This document shows positions 36,634 to 43,542 of a stretch of 44,915 nucleotides of DNA, one piece after another (the first letter of the stretch is position 1; each line of letters opens with the position of its first letter). This stretch comes from Corynebacterium kalidii. Lineage in GTDB: Bacteria; Actinomycetota; Actinomycetes; Mycobacteriales; Mycobacteriaceae. The notes beneath the pieces are model-generated. The model did no database searches and was not told the DNA's origin. It saw nothing but the letters and a program-made list of their open reading frames with translations. A program made the position numbers and the translations under genes. The DNA is taken from contig NZ_JALIEA010000016.1 in assembly GCF_022869005.1 (NCBI RefSeq), positions 183,508 through 228,422 on the forward strand, read 5' to 3'.

Positions 36634-37368
36634 ATGCACAACGATGGGGAACACGATGACGTGAAGGACCTCCGGGACGCCGTCGCCGCCGTCCGGGCCA
36701 GGGTCGACGCCGCCGCGCTGGCGGCGGGGCGGGACCCGGCGGAGGTCAGGCTCCTCCCGGTGAGCAAGACCGTCCCGGTCGAGCGGCTCCGCTCCGCCGT
36801 GACGGCCGGGATGCACGAGTTCGCCGAGAACAAGCCGCAGGAGGTCCAGCGCAAGGCCGTGGAGATGGCCGACCTGCCGGTGCGGTGGATCGCCATCGGG
36901 CATCTGCAGACCAACAAGGCCAGGATGGTGGCCGAACACGCCCATGAGTTCCAGGCGCTCGACTCGGTACGCCTGGCCGAGGCGCTGCAACGCCGTCTGG
37001 AGATGGTGGACCGCTCCCTGGATGTGCTGGTCCAGGTCAACACGTCCGGTGAGGAGTCGAAGACCGGGGCGCGTCCGGACGAGGTCGCGACGGTCCTTGA
37101 GACGGCGGCGCGGTGCGACCGGCTGCGTGTCCGCGGTTTCATGACCGTGGCCGCCAACACCACCGACACCGGGGAGGTCCGCCGGTGTTTCTCCGATCTC
37201 CGGGGGATCCTCGCCCGCGCGCGTGAGGACGCGGTGGTGGACCCGGAACTGCTCACCGAACTGTCCATGGGGATGTCGGGTGACTTCCGTACCGCGATCG
37301 AGGAGGGCGCGACGTGTGTCCGCGTGGGGACGGCCATCTTCGGGGCCCGTGACTACCCGGAGAAATAG
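36634..37368 (+). CDS. yggS: Pyridoxal-phosphate homeostasis protein, YggS/PROSC family
   Basis: This 244-aa protein is a single-domain alanine-racemase-like TIM barrel that binds PLP and buffers its cellular level. The PLP lysine is Lys45 in LLPVSKTVP. Further motifs are GMHEFAENKPQEVQRK, RWIAIGHLQTNKARM near 84-98, VLVQVNTSGEESKTG near 131-145, RGFMTV and ELSMGMSGDFRTAIEEGATCVRVGTAIFG near the end. ATG 36634 was chosen over the earlier GTG 36628 because TAGTCT (36620-36625) ends 8 nt before it, making the mRNA leaderless. Confidence 0.93.
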   Translation: MHNDGEHDDVKDLRDAVAAVRARVDAAALAAGRDPAEVRLLPVSKTVPVERLRSAVTAGMHEFAENKPQEVQRKAVEMADLPVRWIAIGHLQTNKARMVAEHAHEFQALDSVRLAEALQRRLEMVDRSLDVLVQVNTSGEESKTGARPDEVATVLETAARCDRLRVRGFMTVAANTTDTGEVRRCFSDLRGILARAREDAVVDPELLTELSMGMSGDFRTAIEEGATCVRVGTAIFGARDYPEK

Positions 37369-37395
37369 TGTCTGACCTGCCTACTGTCGGCCGTG

Positions 37396-37425
37396 TTGGT
37401 GAATCCGTGGTCGGTAGTTTATTCT
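37396..37425 (+). promoter_or_regulatory. Promoter of the tRNA-Glu/tRNA-Asp unit
   Basis: TTGGTG (37396-37401) and TATTCT (37420-37425) are 18 bp apart and lie about 60 bp before tRNA-Glu. Confidence 0.55.
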
Positions 37426-37484
37426 GAACGGGCTGCCGAACAGGAGCGGACACGGTCACCGTGTGTGCTACTGCTTGAGGTAGG

Positions 37485-37557
37485 GCTCCCATCGTCTAGT
37501 GGCCTAGGACTCCGCCCTTTCACGGCGGCAACACGGGTTCGAATCCCGTTGGGAGTA
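37485..37557 (+). tRNA. tRNA-Glu (anticodon TTC)
   Basis: The 73-nt gene has acceptor GCTCCCA with TGGGAGT (a G-T pair at the first position), the anticodon stem CCGCC/GGCGG, loop CTTTCAC with anticodon TTC at 37519-37521, and T-arm ACGGGTTCGAATCCCGT. CCA is not encoded. Confidence 0.95.
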
Positions 37558-37592
37558 CTGCGAAAGATTCGTCTTCCGTACAACCAGAATAT

Positions 37593-37666
37593 GGCCCTGT
37601 GGCGCAGTTGGTTAGCGCGCCGCCCTGTCACGGCGGAGGTCGCGAGTTCAAGTCTCGTCAGGGTCG
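37593..37666 (+). tRNA. tRNA-Asp (anticodon GTC), first copy
   Basis: The 74-nt gene has acceptor GGCCCTG with CAGGGTC, loop CTGTCAC with anticodon GTC at 37627-37629, T-arm CGAGTTCAAGTCTCG and discriminator G. It lies 35 bp after tRNA-Glu and is identical to the copy at 38770. Confidence 0.96.
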
Positions 37667-37674
37667 CAAGATAT

Positions 37675-37717
37675 GCAGCGGGCGTACACCACCACGGTGT
37701 ACGCCCGCTGCGTCGTT
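37675..37717 (+). terminator. Terminator after tRNA-Asp
   Basis: A perfect 16-bp stem (GCAGCGGGCGTACACC at 37675-37690 with its complement at 37696-37711) has a 5-nt loop and is followed by GTCGTTT. Confidence 0.88.
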
Positions 37718-37746
37718 TGTGCATGGGGATGATCTAGGTTGTGGGT

Positions 37747-38682
37747 ATGCGTTACTCCATCCTCGACCGCGCGAACGTCGTCTCCGGGGCCACCGACGGC
37801 GAGGCCCTGCGTCGTGTCGTGGACCGCGCCCGGGCGGCCGAGGAGCTCGGCTACCACCGGTTCCTCGTCGCCGAGCACCACGGCGTCCCGGGCATCGCCG
37901 GCAGTGCCCCGGCAGTGCTCGCCGCCGCGGTGGGGCAGGCGACGTCGACGGTCCGGGTCGGCACGGCCGGGATCATGGTGCTCGACCATGCGCCGGTCGT
38001 CGTCGCCGAGCAGGCGGCGGTGCTGCAGGCACTGTTCCCGGGACGGGTCGACATCGGGCTCGGTGCGTCGGTGGGGTTCACCCCGGCGGTCCGTCGCGCG
38101 CTGCGGCAGCCGGAGGACGCCGGGGAGGCCCGTGAGGGGTTCGCCGCGGCGCTCCGGGAGGTCGTGGGCTACCTCAGGGGGCGTTCGGAGGTGACGCTGC
38201 GTCCGTGGGTCGACGAGCCCCCTGCGCTGCACCTGCTGACCGGCGGGTCGCGCCGGTCGCTCGACCTGGCCGGGGAACTGGACCTCGGGGTGGTGCTCGG
38301 CGGGCCTGAACCGGCCCGTGTCGACGGGGCCGTCGTCTCCTGCCAGGTGGCGGCGGCGGACAGCCGCGAGGAGGCACGGGACCTCGTCCTGCCGGAGGTG
38401 TGGGCACAGGTCATGGCGAGGACCACCGGTCGTTTCATGCCGCTGCAGCCGGTCGGTGAGCTGGACGAGGCCGACCTGACCGCCCAGCAGCGTCGTCGCG
38501 TGACCCGGGGACTCGAGGCGACGATCCACGGCACACCGGACGAGGTGGCCGCGGAGGTGGCCGCCCTGGCGCGACGGACGGGGGCCTCGGAGCTGTTGGT
38601 GACCGGCGGGGCGTCGGACCGGGCCGGGCAGGCGCGCAGCGACGGGATCCTGGCCGGGATTCTCCCGAAGATCGTGCCTTGA
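37747..38682 (+). CDS. LLM-class (luciferase-like) flavin-dependent oxidoreductase
   Basis: This 311-aa protein has the bacterial luciferase-like barrel. It matches the MsnO8/YhbW-type subgroup by YHRFLVAEHHGVPGIAGSAPAVL near 36-58, GTAGIMVLDHAPVVVAEQAAVLQALFPGRVDIGLGAS near 72-108, and the C-terminal TIHGTPDEVAAEV and ASELLVTGG. Such proteins use reduced flavin, but the substrate cannot be told. ATG 37747 was chosen because TAGGTT (37735-37740) ends 6 nt before it, indicating a leaderless mRNA. It is a single gene held between two identical tRNA-Asp genes. Confidence 0.87.
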   Translation: MRYSILDRANVVSGATDGEALRRVVDRARAAEELGYHRFLVAEHHGVPGIAGSAPAVLAAAVGQATSTVRVGTAGIMVLDHAPVVVAEQAAVLQALFPGRVDIGLGASVGFTPAVRRALRQPEDAGEAREGFAAALREVVGYLRGRSEVTLRPWVDEPPALHLLTGGSRRSLDLAGELDLGVVLGGPEPARVDGAVVSCQVAAADSREEARDLVLPEVWAQVMARTTGRFMPLQPVGELDEADLTAQQRRRVTRGLEATIHGTPDEVAAEVAALARRTGASELLVTGGASDRAGQARSDGILAGILPKIVP

Positions 38683-38691
38683 CCTCGCAAT

Positions 38692-38726
38692 TTGTCTGAT
38701 TCCCGGGATGCTGTGTACAGTATCCC
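38692..38726 (+). promoter_or_regulatory. Promoter with palindrome for the second tRNA-Asp/tRNA-Phe unit
   Basis: TTGTCT (38692-38697) and TACAGT (38716-38721) are 18 bp apart. A 22-bp palindrome GGGATGCTGT-GT-ACAGTATCCC (38705-38726, one mismatch per arm) spans the -10. It could bind a repressor or be coincidental. Confidence 0.5.
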
Positions 38727-38769
38727 ATCGTGCACAGCGATCGGGTTCAGTCCGGTCACGGTGATGCAC

Positions 38770-38843
38770 GGCCCTGTGGCGCAGTTGGTTAGCGCGCCGC
38801 CCTGTCACGGCGGAGGTCGCGAGTTCAAGTCTCGTCAGGGTCG
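38770..38843 (+). tRNA. tRNA-Asp (anticodon GTC), second copy
   Basis: This is base-for-base identical to 37593-37666 over 74 nt, with anticodon GTC at 38804-38806. Flanks differ. It is followed by tRNA-Phe 35 bp later. Confidence 0.96.
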
Positions 38844-38878
38844 CCAGTCAGTCCGTAGGTCCGCCTCCGGGCTTTCTT

Positions 38879-38951
38879 GCCCAGATAGCTCAGTTGGTAG
38901 AGCGTACGCCTGAAAAGTGTAAGGTCCCTGGTTCGATCCCTGGTCTGGGCA
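38879..38951 (+). tRNA. tRNA-Phe (anticodon GAA)
   Basis: The 73-nt gene has acceptor GCCCAGA with TCTGGGC, D-arm AGCTCAGTTGGTAGAGCG, loop CTGAAAA with anticodon GAA at 38912-38914, T-arm CCTGGTTCGATCCCTGG and discriminator A. Confidence 0.96.
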
Positions 38952-38961
38952 CAACAGGAAC

Positions 38962-38996
38962 ATCCCCCTCGGCACAGCGGTGCCGAGGGGGATTTC
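38962..38996 (+). terminator. Terminator after tRNA-Phe
   Basis: A perfect 13-bp stem (ATCCCCCTCGGCA at 38962-38974 with its complement at 38981-38993) has a 6-nt loop, and the run of T starts at the end of the stem. Confidence 0.88.
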
Positions 38997-39047
38997 CGTA
39001 TGTCCGTGCCCGCGCCGCCGGCGGCGGGAACGCCTAGACTCGGTGCC

Positions 39048-39335
39048 ATGAGTACCGAGAACATCTCCGTGACCCACGACATCGACGCCAGCCGCTACGT
39101 GCTGCAGGTCGACGGCACCGTCGCCGGTTACGCGGCCTACGTGCAGCTCGGCGGGGTCCGGGACTTCAACCACACGGTCGTCGATCCGGCGTTCCGCGGC
39201 CAGGGCCTGTCGGCCCCGTTGATCTCGGCCGCCCTGGACGCCACCCGGGCCGAGGGCTTCGGCGTCCTGCCGAGCTGTTCGGCGGTGGAGGCGTTCATCG
39301 CGAAGAACCCGGGGTACGCCGACCTGGTGCAGTAG
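39048..39335 (+). CDS. Small GNAT-like protein (YidJ/GCN5-related, COG2388 type)
   Basis: This 95-aa protein is the mini-GNAT type, with only the core strand-helix unit. The acetyl-CoA loop motif is VVDPAFRGQGLSAPLISAALD near 43-63, preceded by FNHT and followed by the conserved Cys and ending in LPSCSAVEAFIAKNPGYADL. The substrate is unknown. ATG 39048 was chosen because TAGACT (39035-39040) ends 7 nt before it, so the mRNA is probably leaderless. It converges with cysE, 25 bp apart. Confidence 0.85.
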   Translation: MSTENISVTHDIDASRYVLQVDGTVAGYAAYVQLGGVRDFNHTVVDPAFRGQGLSAPLISAALDATRAEGFGVLPSCSAVEAFIAKNPGYADLVQ

Positions 39336-39360
39336 ATCCCGTGCGGTGGGCCCCGGGCGT

Positions 39361-39945
39361 TCAGATGTTGTTCTGCATGTCGTTGACGTAGCCCGCGGGG
39401 TCGACCAGGGGGGTCCGTTCGTCGGCCTTGCGGTGCCGCACCTTCGCCGGCGCGCCGATGAGGATCGAGTCGGCCGGTGCGTCCTTCGTGACGACGGAGT
39501 TGGCGCCGATGGCGGAGCGGGCGCCGATGGTGATCGGGCCGAGGACCTTCGCCCCGGCACCGACCATGACACCGTCACCGATGGTGGGGTGCCGCTTGCG
39601 CTGGACCAGTTCGGAGCCGCCGAGGGTGACCCCGTGGTACAGCATCACGTCGTCGCCGATCTCCGCGGTCTCGCCGATGACCACACCCATGCCGTGGTCG
39701 ATGAAGAACCGGCGTCCGACCGTGGCTCCGGGGTGGATCTCGACGCCGGTGAGGAACCGGGTGAACTGGCTGAGGACGCGGGCGGGGCCCTTGGCGCCAC
39801 GGATCCACAGGCGGTGGGCGATGCGGTGGCTCCAGATCGCGTGGAGACCGGAGTACACCAGTGCGTTCTCGAGGTCACCGCGGGCCGCTGGGTCGTGTGT
39901 CCTCGCGTTGTCCAGGTCTTCCTTGATGGTGCGCAGCAGACTCAC
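39361..39945 (-). CDS. cysE: Serine O-acetyltransferase
   Basis: This 194-aa enzyme makes O-acetylserine from serine and acetyl-CoA, feeding CysK encoded just upstream. The left-handed beta-helix hexapeptide repeats begin at [10 protein letters not shown]; catalytic residues are visible as His84 with Asp83 ([15 protein letters not shown]) and His104 ([10 protein letters not shown]). It is the short bacterial form lacking the long N-terminal helical domain of E. coli CysE. It starts with GTG after a strong AGGAGG. In the 156-bp gap to cysK a TATCAT -10 candidate lies at 40051-40046 on the minus strand, so it may have its own promoter. Confidence 0.95.
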   Translation of the reverse strand: MSLLRTIKEDLDNARTHDPAARGDLENALVYSGLHAIWSHRIAHRLWIRGAKGPARVLSQFTRFLTGVEIHPGATVGRRFFIDHGMGVVIGETAEIGDDVMLYHGVTLGGSELVQRKRHPTIGDGVMVGAGAKVLGPITIGARSAIGANSVVTKDAPADSILIGAPAKVRHRKADERTPLVDPAGYVNDMQNNI

Positions 39946-40101
39946 CGGCGGAGTCCTCCTTCTTGTCGTGCGTCAGCGTTTTCTCGGTACTGCATGGAGA
40001 ACGGCCTCGGTGCTCGGTCACGTCCGTGCAGGTGCGTGTCACCTGATGATACGGGCGTCTCCGTGCTCCGGGGCCGTGGGTTTTCTCGGGCGGGACAGGC
40101 G

Positions 40102-41037
40102 CTAGTCGCGCAGGTCGTCGAACAGGAGGGTGGAGACGTAGCGCTCACCGAAGTCGGCGACGACCGCGACGATCAGCTTGTCCTCGTTCTCCGGCTTCCT
40201 GGCTTCCTCGAGCGCCGCCCAGATGTTCGCGCCGGTGGAGATGCCGACGAGGATGCCTTCCTTGGCGGCGAGTTCGCGGGCGTACTTGACGGAGTCCTCG
40301 ATGGTGGCGTCGTAGACGTCGTCCAGGATGTCCTTGTTCAGGTTGTCCGGGAAGAAGTTGGTGCCGATGCCCTGGATCTTGTGCGGGCCGAAGGTGCCCT
40401 CGGTCAGGAGCGGGGAGTCCTTGGGCTCGACGCCGATCACGCGGACGTTCTCGTTCTGCTCCTTGAGGTACTTGCCGGCACCGGAAACGGTGCCGCCGGT
40501 GCCGACGCCGGCGATGAACACGTCGACGGCGCCGTCGGTGTCCTCCCAGATCTCCGGGCCGGTCGTCCGGTAGTGGACCTCGGGGTTGGCGGGGTTGGCG
40601 AACTGACGGGCCAGCACGGCGTTCTCAGTGGACTCGACGATCTCGTTCGCCTTGTCGACGGCACCCTGCATGCCGGCGGGCGGGGGCGTGAGGACCAGCT
40701 CGGCGCCGAGGGCGCGCAGCATGATGCGACGCTCCAGGGACATGGACTCGGGCATGGTCAGGATGACCTTGTAGCCGCGGGCGGCGCCGACGGTGGCCAG
40801 GGCGATACCGGTGTTGCCGGAGGTCGCCTCGACGATCGTCCCACCGGGCTTGAGGGACCCGTCCTTCTCGGCGGCCTCGATGATCGCCACGCCGATGCGG
40901 TCCTTGACGGAGTTGCCGGGGTTGGCGGACTCGAGCTTCACGGCGACGGTGCCGGGCAGTCCCTCGGTGAGCCTGTTCAGCTTCACCAGGGGAGTGTTGC
41001 CGATCAGGTCAGTGATGTTCTCGTAGATCTTAGCCAT
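40102..41037 (-). CDS. cysK: Cysteine synthase A (O-acetylserine sulfhydrylase)
   Basis: This 311-aa PLP enzyme makes cysteine from O-acetylserine and sulfide. Motifs are IGNTPLVKLNRL near 12-23, the PLP lysine Lys45 in ANPGNSVKDRIG, the substrate loop EATSGNTGIALA near 69-80 and GVGTGGTVSGAGKYLKE near 173-189. ATG 41037 was chosen because it starts at the conserved MAKIYENITDLIG; GAAAGGA lies about 13 nt upstream. The leader carries a perfect palindrome matching the McbR operator, so repression by sulfur supply is expected. Confidence 0.97.
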   Translation of the reverse strand: MAKIYENITDLIGNTPLVKLNRLTEGLPGTVAVKLESANPGNSVKDRIGVAIIEAAEKDGSLKPGGTIVEATSGNTGIALATVGAARGYKVILTMPESMSLERRIMLRALGAELVLTPPPAGMQGAVDKANEIVESTENAVLARQFANPANPEVHYRTTGPEIWEDTDGAVDVFIAGVGTGGTVSGAGKYLKEQNENVRVIGVEPKDSPLLTEGTFGPHKIQGIGTNFFPDNLNKDILDDVYDATIEDSVKYARELAAKEGILVGISTGANIWAALEEARKPENEDKLIVAVVADFGERYVSTLLFDDLRD

Positions 41038-41071
41038 GCTGGTGAATGGTCCTTTCGTTTCCCTCAGCCTG

Positions 41072-41089
41072 ACAGACCGATCGGTCTGT
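41072..41089 (-). promoter_or_regulatory. McbR-type operator in the cysK leader
   Basis: ACAGACCGATCGGTCTGT is a perfect 18-bp palindrome. It contains AGAC-N6-GTCT, the core of the C. glutamicum McbR box (TAGAC-N6-GTCTA). On the minus strand a -10 candidate TAGACT (41110-41105) lies upstream, so the operator falls at about +9 to +26, where a bound repressor would block elongation. Confidence 0.75.
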
Positions 41090-41189
41090 CTGTATGTTTC
41101 GGCCAGTCTACACAATCTTCAGCCGCTACGCCACGGGACGCGGGGGCGGAGCCGGCCTGTGGAGGCGCCTGCTGTGACACAATCGAGGT

Positions 41190-41990
41190 ATGAGTGAACA
41201 GACAGGGCAACAGCCCGAGACAATCATCACGAGCACCGGGGGAGTGGACGGGGCCGTCGCCACGATCACGCTCAACCGGCCCCGGGCGCTCAACGCGCTG
41301 AACCAGACGGTCATGGAGGAGGTCATCGCGGCGCTCGAGACCTTCGACGCCGACCCGTGTGTCCGGGCGATCGTCGTCACCGGTTCCGAGAAGGCGTTCG
41401 CCGCCGGTGCGGACATCACCCAGATGAAGGACCAGACCTGGCCCGACATCAAGCTCAGGCGGTTCTACGCCATGTGGGAACGTGTCTCCACGGTGCAGAC
41501 ACCGATCATCACCGCGGTCTCCGGGTTCGCGCTCGGCGGCGGATGCGAGCTGGCGATGATGGGCGACATCATCCTGGCCAGCGAGAAGGCGAAGTTCGGG
41601 CAGCCGGAGATCACCCTGGGCGTGATCCCGGGTATGGGCGGAACCCAGCGCCTGACCCGCGCGGTCGGGAAGTACAAGGCCATGGACCTGATCCTCACCG
41701 GCCGGATGATGGGTGCCGAGGAGGCCGAGCGTGCGGGCCTGGTCTCCCGCGTCCTCCCGGCCGAGGGGTTCCTGGACGAGGTCGCGACCGTCGCCGACAC
41801 GGTGGCGGCGCAGTCGGCCGTGGCGTTGGCGGCGGCCACCGAGGCGGTCGACGCCGCACTGAACACGCCGCTGCAGGAAGGCCTCCGGCAGGAGCGGGAG
41901 GCGTTCTGGGGGATGTTCGCCACCGAGGACCAGAAAGAGGGCATGAGCGCATTCGTCGAGAAGCGCACGCCGGAATGGAAGCACCGCTGA
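41190..41990 (+). CDS. Enoyl-CoA hydratase/isomerase family protein (crotonase)
   Basis: This 266-aa protein has the crotonase fold. The oxyanion-hole pattern KAFAAGADI is near 68-76, and ALGGGCELAMMGDI contains Glu120. Glu140 in FGQPEITLGVIPGMGGTQRL stands exactly 20 residues later, matching the Glu pair of true enoyl-CoA hydratases. Hydration of short-chain enoyl-CoA in fatty-acid or amino-acid breakdown is the likely reaction. A weak -10 (CACAAT, 41178-41183) 6 nt before the ATG suggests it could be leaderless. The next gene starts 1 bp after its stop. Confidence 0.88.
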   Translation: MSEQTGQQPETIITSTGGVDGAVATITLNRPRALNALNQTVMEEVIAALETFDADPCVRAIVVTGSEKAFAAGADITQMKDQTWPDIKLRRFYAMWERVSTVQTPIITAVSGFALGGGCELAMMGDIILASEKAKFGQPEITLGVIPGMGGTQRLTRAVGKYKAMDLILTGRMMGAEEAERAGLVSRVLPAEGFLDEVATVADTVAAQSAVALAAATEAVDAALNTPLQEGLRQEREAFWGMFATEDQKEGMSAFVEKRTPEWKHR

Positions 41991-41991
41991 G

Positions 41992-42474
41992 ATGACGAAG
42001 ACCACTGAACTCACCAGGACGATCGACCTCCCGCTCGAGACGGTCCGCGACATCGTGTCGTCGGAGGATTACCTCCTCACCGTCGACGACGCCTCCACCT
42101 CGAAGCTCGTCCTCTCCGAGGCGGAGCGCACCGTGGACGACGACGGGACGGTCCACGCCAGGGTCGTCGCGGCCCAGGAGAAGGAGGACGGGAGCCCTGG
42201 CTTCGGCATCGAGCAGATCACGGACATCACGCCGGTCTCCGGGGACGGTTTCGTGGCCACGACGGTGACACCACTGCCCAAGGGGATCGGGAAACTGACG
42301 ATGGTCATGAACTACACCCGGGCAGGGGAGTCGACTGTCACGGCGCACATCGAGGTCATCGCCGACTGCCGGATTCCCCTGGTGGGCGGGAAGATCGCGA
42401 AGAAACTCCTCGAGAGCTCCGACGAGGGCGTCGACAAGGCGGTGGACAGGATCCGCCGGATGGCCGCCGGTTAG
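41992..42474 (+). CDS. DUF2505 family protein (SRPBCC fold)
   Basis: This 160-aa protein matches the actinobacterial DUF2505 family: TTELTRTIDLPLETVRDIVSSEDYLL at the start, a central beta-rich part and a C-terminal helix IPLVGGKIAKKLLESSDEGVDKAVDRIRRM. The fold suggests a hydrophobic ligand pocket, but the role is not known. It overlaps the same mRNA as the crotonase (1-bp gap, TGAGATG) and is thus translationally coupled. Confidence 0.8.
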   Translation: MTKTTELTRTIDLPLETVRDIVSSEDYLLTVDDASTSKLVLSEAERTVDDDGTVHARVVAAQEKEDGSPGFGIEQITDITPVSGDGFVATTVTPLPKGIGKLTMVMNYTRAGESTVTAHIEVIADCRIPLVGGKIAKKLLESSDEGVDKAVDRIRRMAAG

Positions 42475-42482
42475 GGAGGGAA

Positions 42483-42672
42483 ACGGGGGTGTCCGGCTTT
42501 TGTTTACCGGGGGTGGGAAGCAACCCCGGCATCGGGGGCGACCTCATGACCTGCGGGTTTTGGGGGAGTGCTCAGATCTTTCTATACTCAAGATCTGTAA
42601 AACCCCGTGTTCCCCCGCACTCGGGTGTGACCTGATCGGGGGTGACAGCCGATCTCTACAGAAAGGTGCGCC
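42483..42672 (+). promoter_or_regulatory. ramA promoter region with inverted repeat and RamA-like G-runs
   Basis: TTGGGG (42560-42565) and TATACT (42583-42588) are 17 bp apart. The -10 is enclosed by a perfect inverted repeat, CAGATCTT (42573-42580) and AAGATCTG (42590-42597). Runs such as ACGGGGGTGT, CCGGGGGTGG, TTGGGGGAGT and TCGGGGGTGA, plus TTCCCCCGC, resemble RamA sites (A/C/T-G4-6-T/C), fitting autoregulation. The leader is about 80 nt. Confidence 0.6.
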
Positions 42673-43521
42673 GTGGACCAGCAGCGTCACCGGGATGATG
42701 ACGACGCCATCCGATCAGCACTGTCGTCACTGAAGAACTCGACGGGGATTCCCGTCACGATGTTCGGGTCGTGCCAGCCGGACGGACGCATGGTGATCAA
42801 CCAGTGGGTGGGGTTGCGGACGCCGGCGCTCAACAACCTCACCATCGACTCGGGCCAGGGGGTCGGCGGCAGGGTGATGGCCACCCGTCGCCCGGTCGGT
42901 GTCTCGGATTACGCGCGCGCCAAGTCGATCACCCACGAGTACGACCGTCCCGTCCGGGACGAGGGACTGCACTCCATCGTCGCCGTACCGGTGATCGTCG
43001 GAAGGGACATGCGGGGCGTGCTCTACGCCGGGGTCCACTCCCCGGTCCGGATGGGGGACAAGGTCCTGGAGGAGGTCACGATGACCGCCCGGGTGCTGGA
43101 GCAGGACCTGGCGGTCAACAACGCGCTGCGTCGCACGGAGGTCGGGACGGCCCGGGAGTCGTCGGCGAAGCCTCCCCGCGCGATGACCGGTGCGGAGTGG
43201 GAACAGGTCCGCGCGACCCATTCCCGGCTGCGGATGCTCGCCAACCGCGTCGTCGACGACGACATCCGGCGTGACCTGGAGATCCTCTGCGACCAGATGG
43301 TCAGCCCGGTACGGGTGAAACAGACCACGAAGCTCTCCGCCCGTGAGCTCGACGTGCTCGCCTGCGTGGCGTTGGGGCATACCAACGTCGAAGCGGCCGA
43401 GGAGATGGGGATCGGTGCCGAGACGGTGAAGAGCTACCTGCGCTCGGTGATGCGCAAGCTCGGGGCGCACACCCGGTACGAGGCGGTCAACGCCGCACGC
43501 AGGATCGGCGCCCTTCCCTGA
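42673..43521 (+). CDS. ramA: LuxR-type transcriptional regulator of acetate/carbon metabolism (RamA)
   Basis: This 282-aa protein has a GAF-like N-terminal domain (about 25-155, with GQGVGGRVMATRRPVGVSDYARAKSITHEYD) and a LuxR helix-turn-helix at about 219-280 (LSARELDVLACVALGHTNVEAAEEMGI and ETVKSYLRSVMRKLGAHTR). The length equals that of C. glutamicum RamA, a global regulator that activates acetate-use, gluconeogenic and other genes. Position next to cysK/cysE and murA also fits corynebacteria. It starts with GTG after AGAAAGG. The promoter carries an inverted repeat around the -10 and RamA-like G-runs. Confidence 0.9.
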   Translation: MDQQRHRDDDDAIRSALSSLKNSTGIPVTMFGSCQPDGRMVINQWVGLRTPALNNLTIDSGQGVGGRVMATRRPVGVSDYARAKSITHEYDRPVRDEGLHSIVAVPVIVGRDMRGVLYAGVHSPVRMGDKVLEEVTMTARVLEQDLAVNNALRRTEVGTARESSAKPPRAMTGAEWEQVRATHSRLRMLANRVVDDDIRRDLEILCDQMVSPVRVKQTTKLSARELDVLACVALGHTNVEAAEEMGIGAETVKSYLRSVMRKLGAHTRYEAVNAARRIGALP

Positions 43522-43542
43522 TCCCCGGGTAGGATGGGACGG

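Noticed and set aside
39346..41193. Open frame of about 615 codons antisense to cysE and cysK
   Set aside because: It spans two real genes and their gap, and its translation has no family motifs.
43534..43542. ATG 43534 as the murA start
   Set aside because: It overlaps the TAGGAT -10 box, and GTG 43543 gives the conserved [11 protein letters not shown]-terminus at leaderless spacing.
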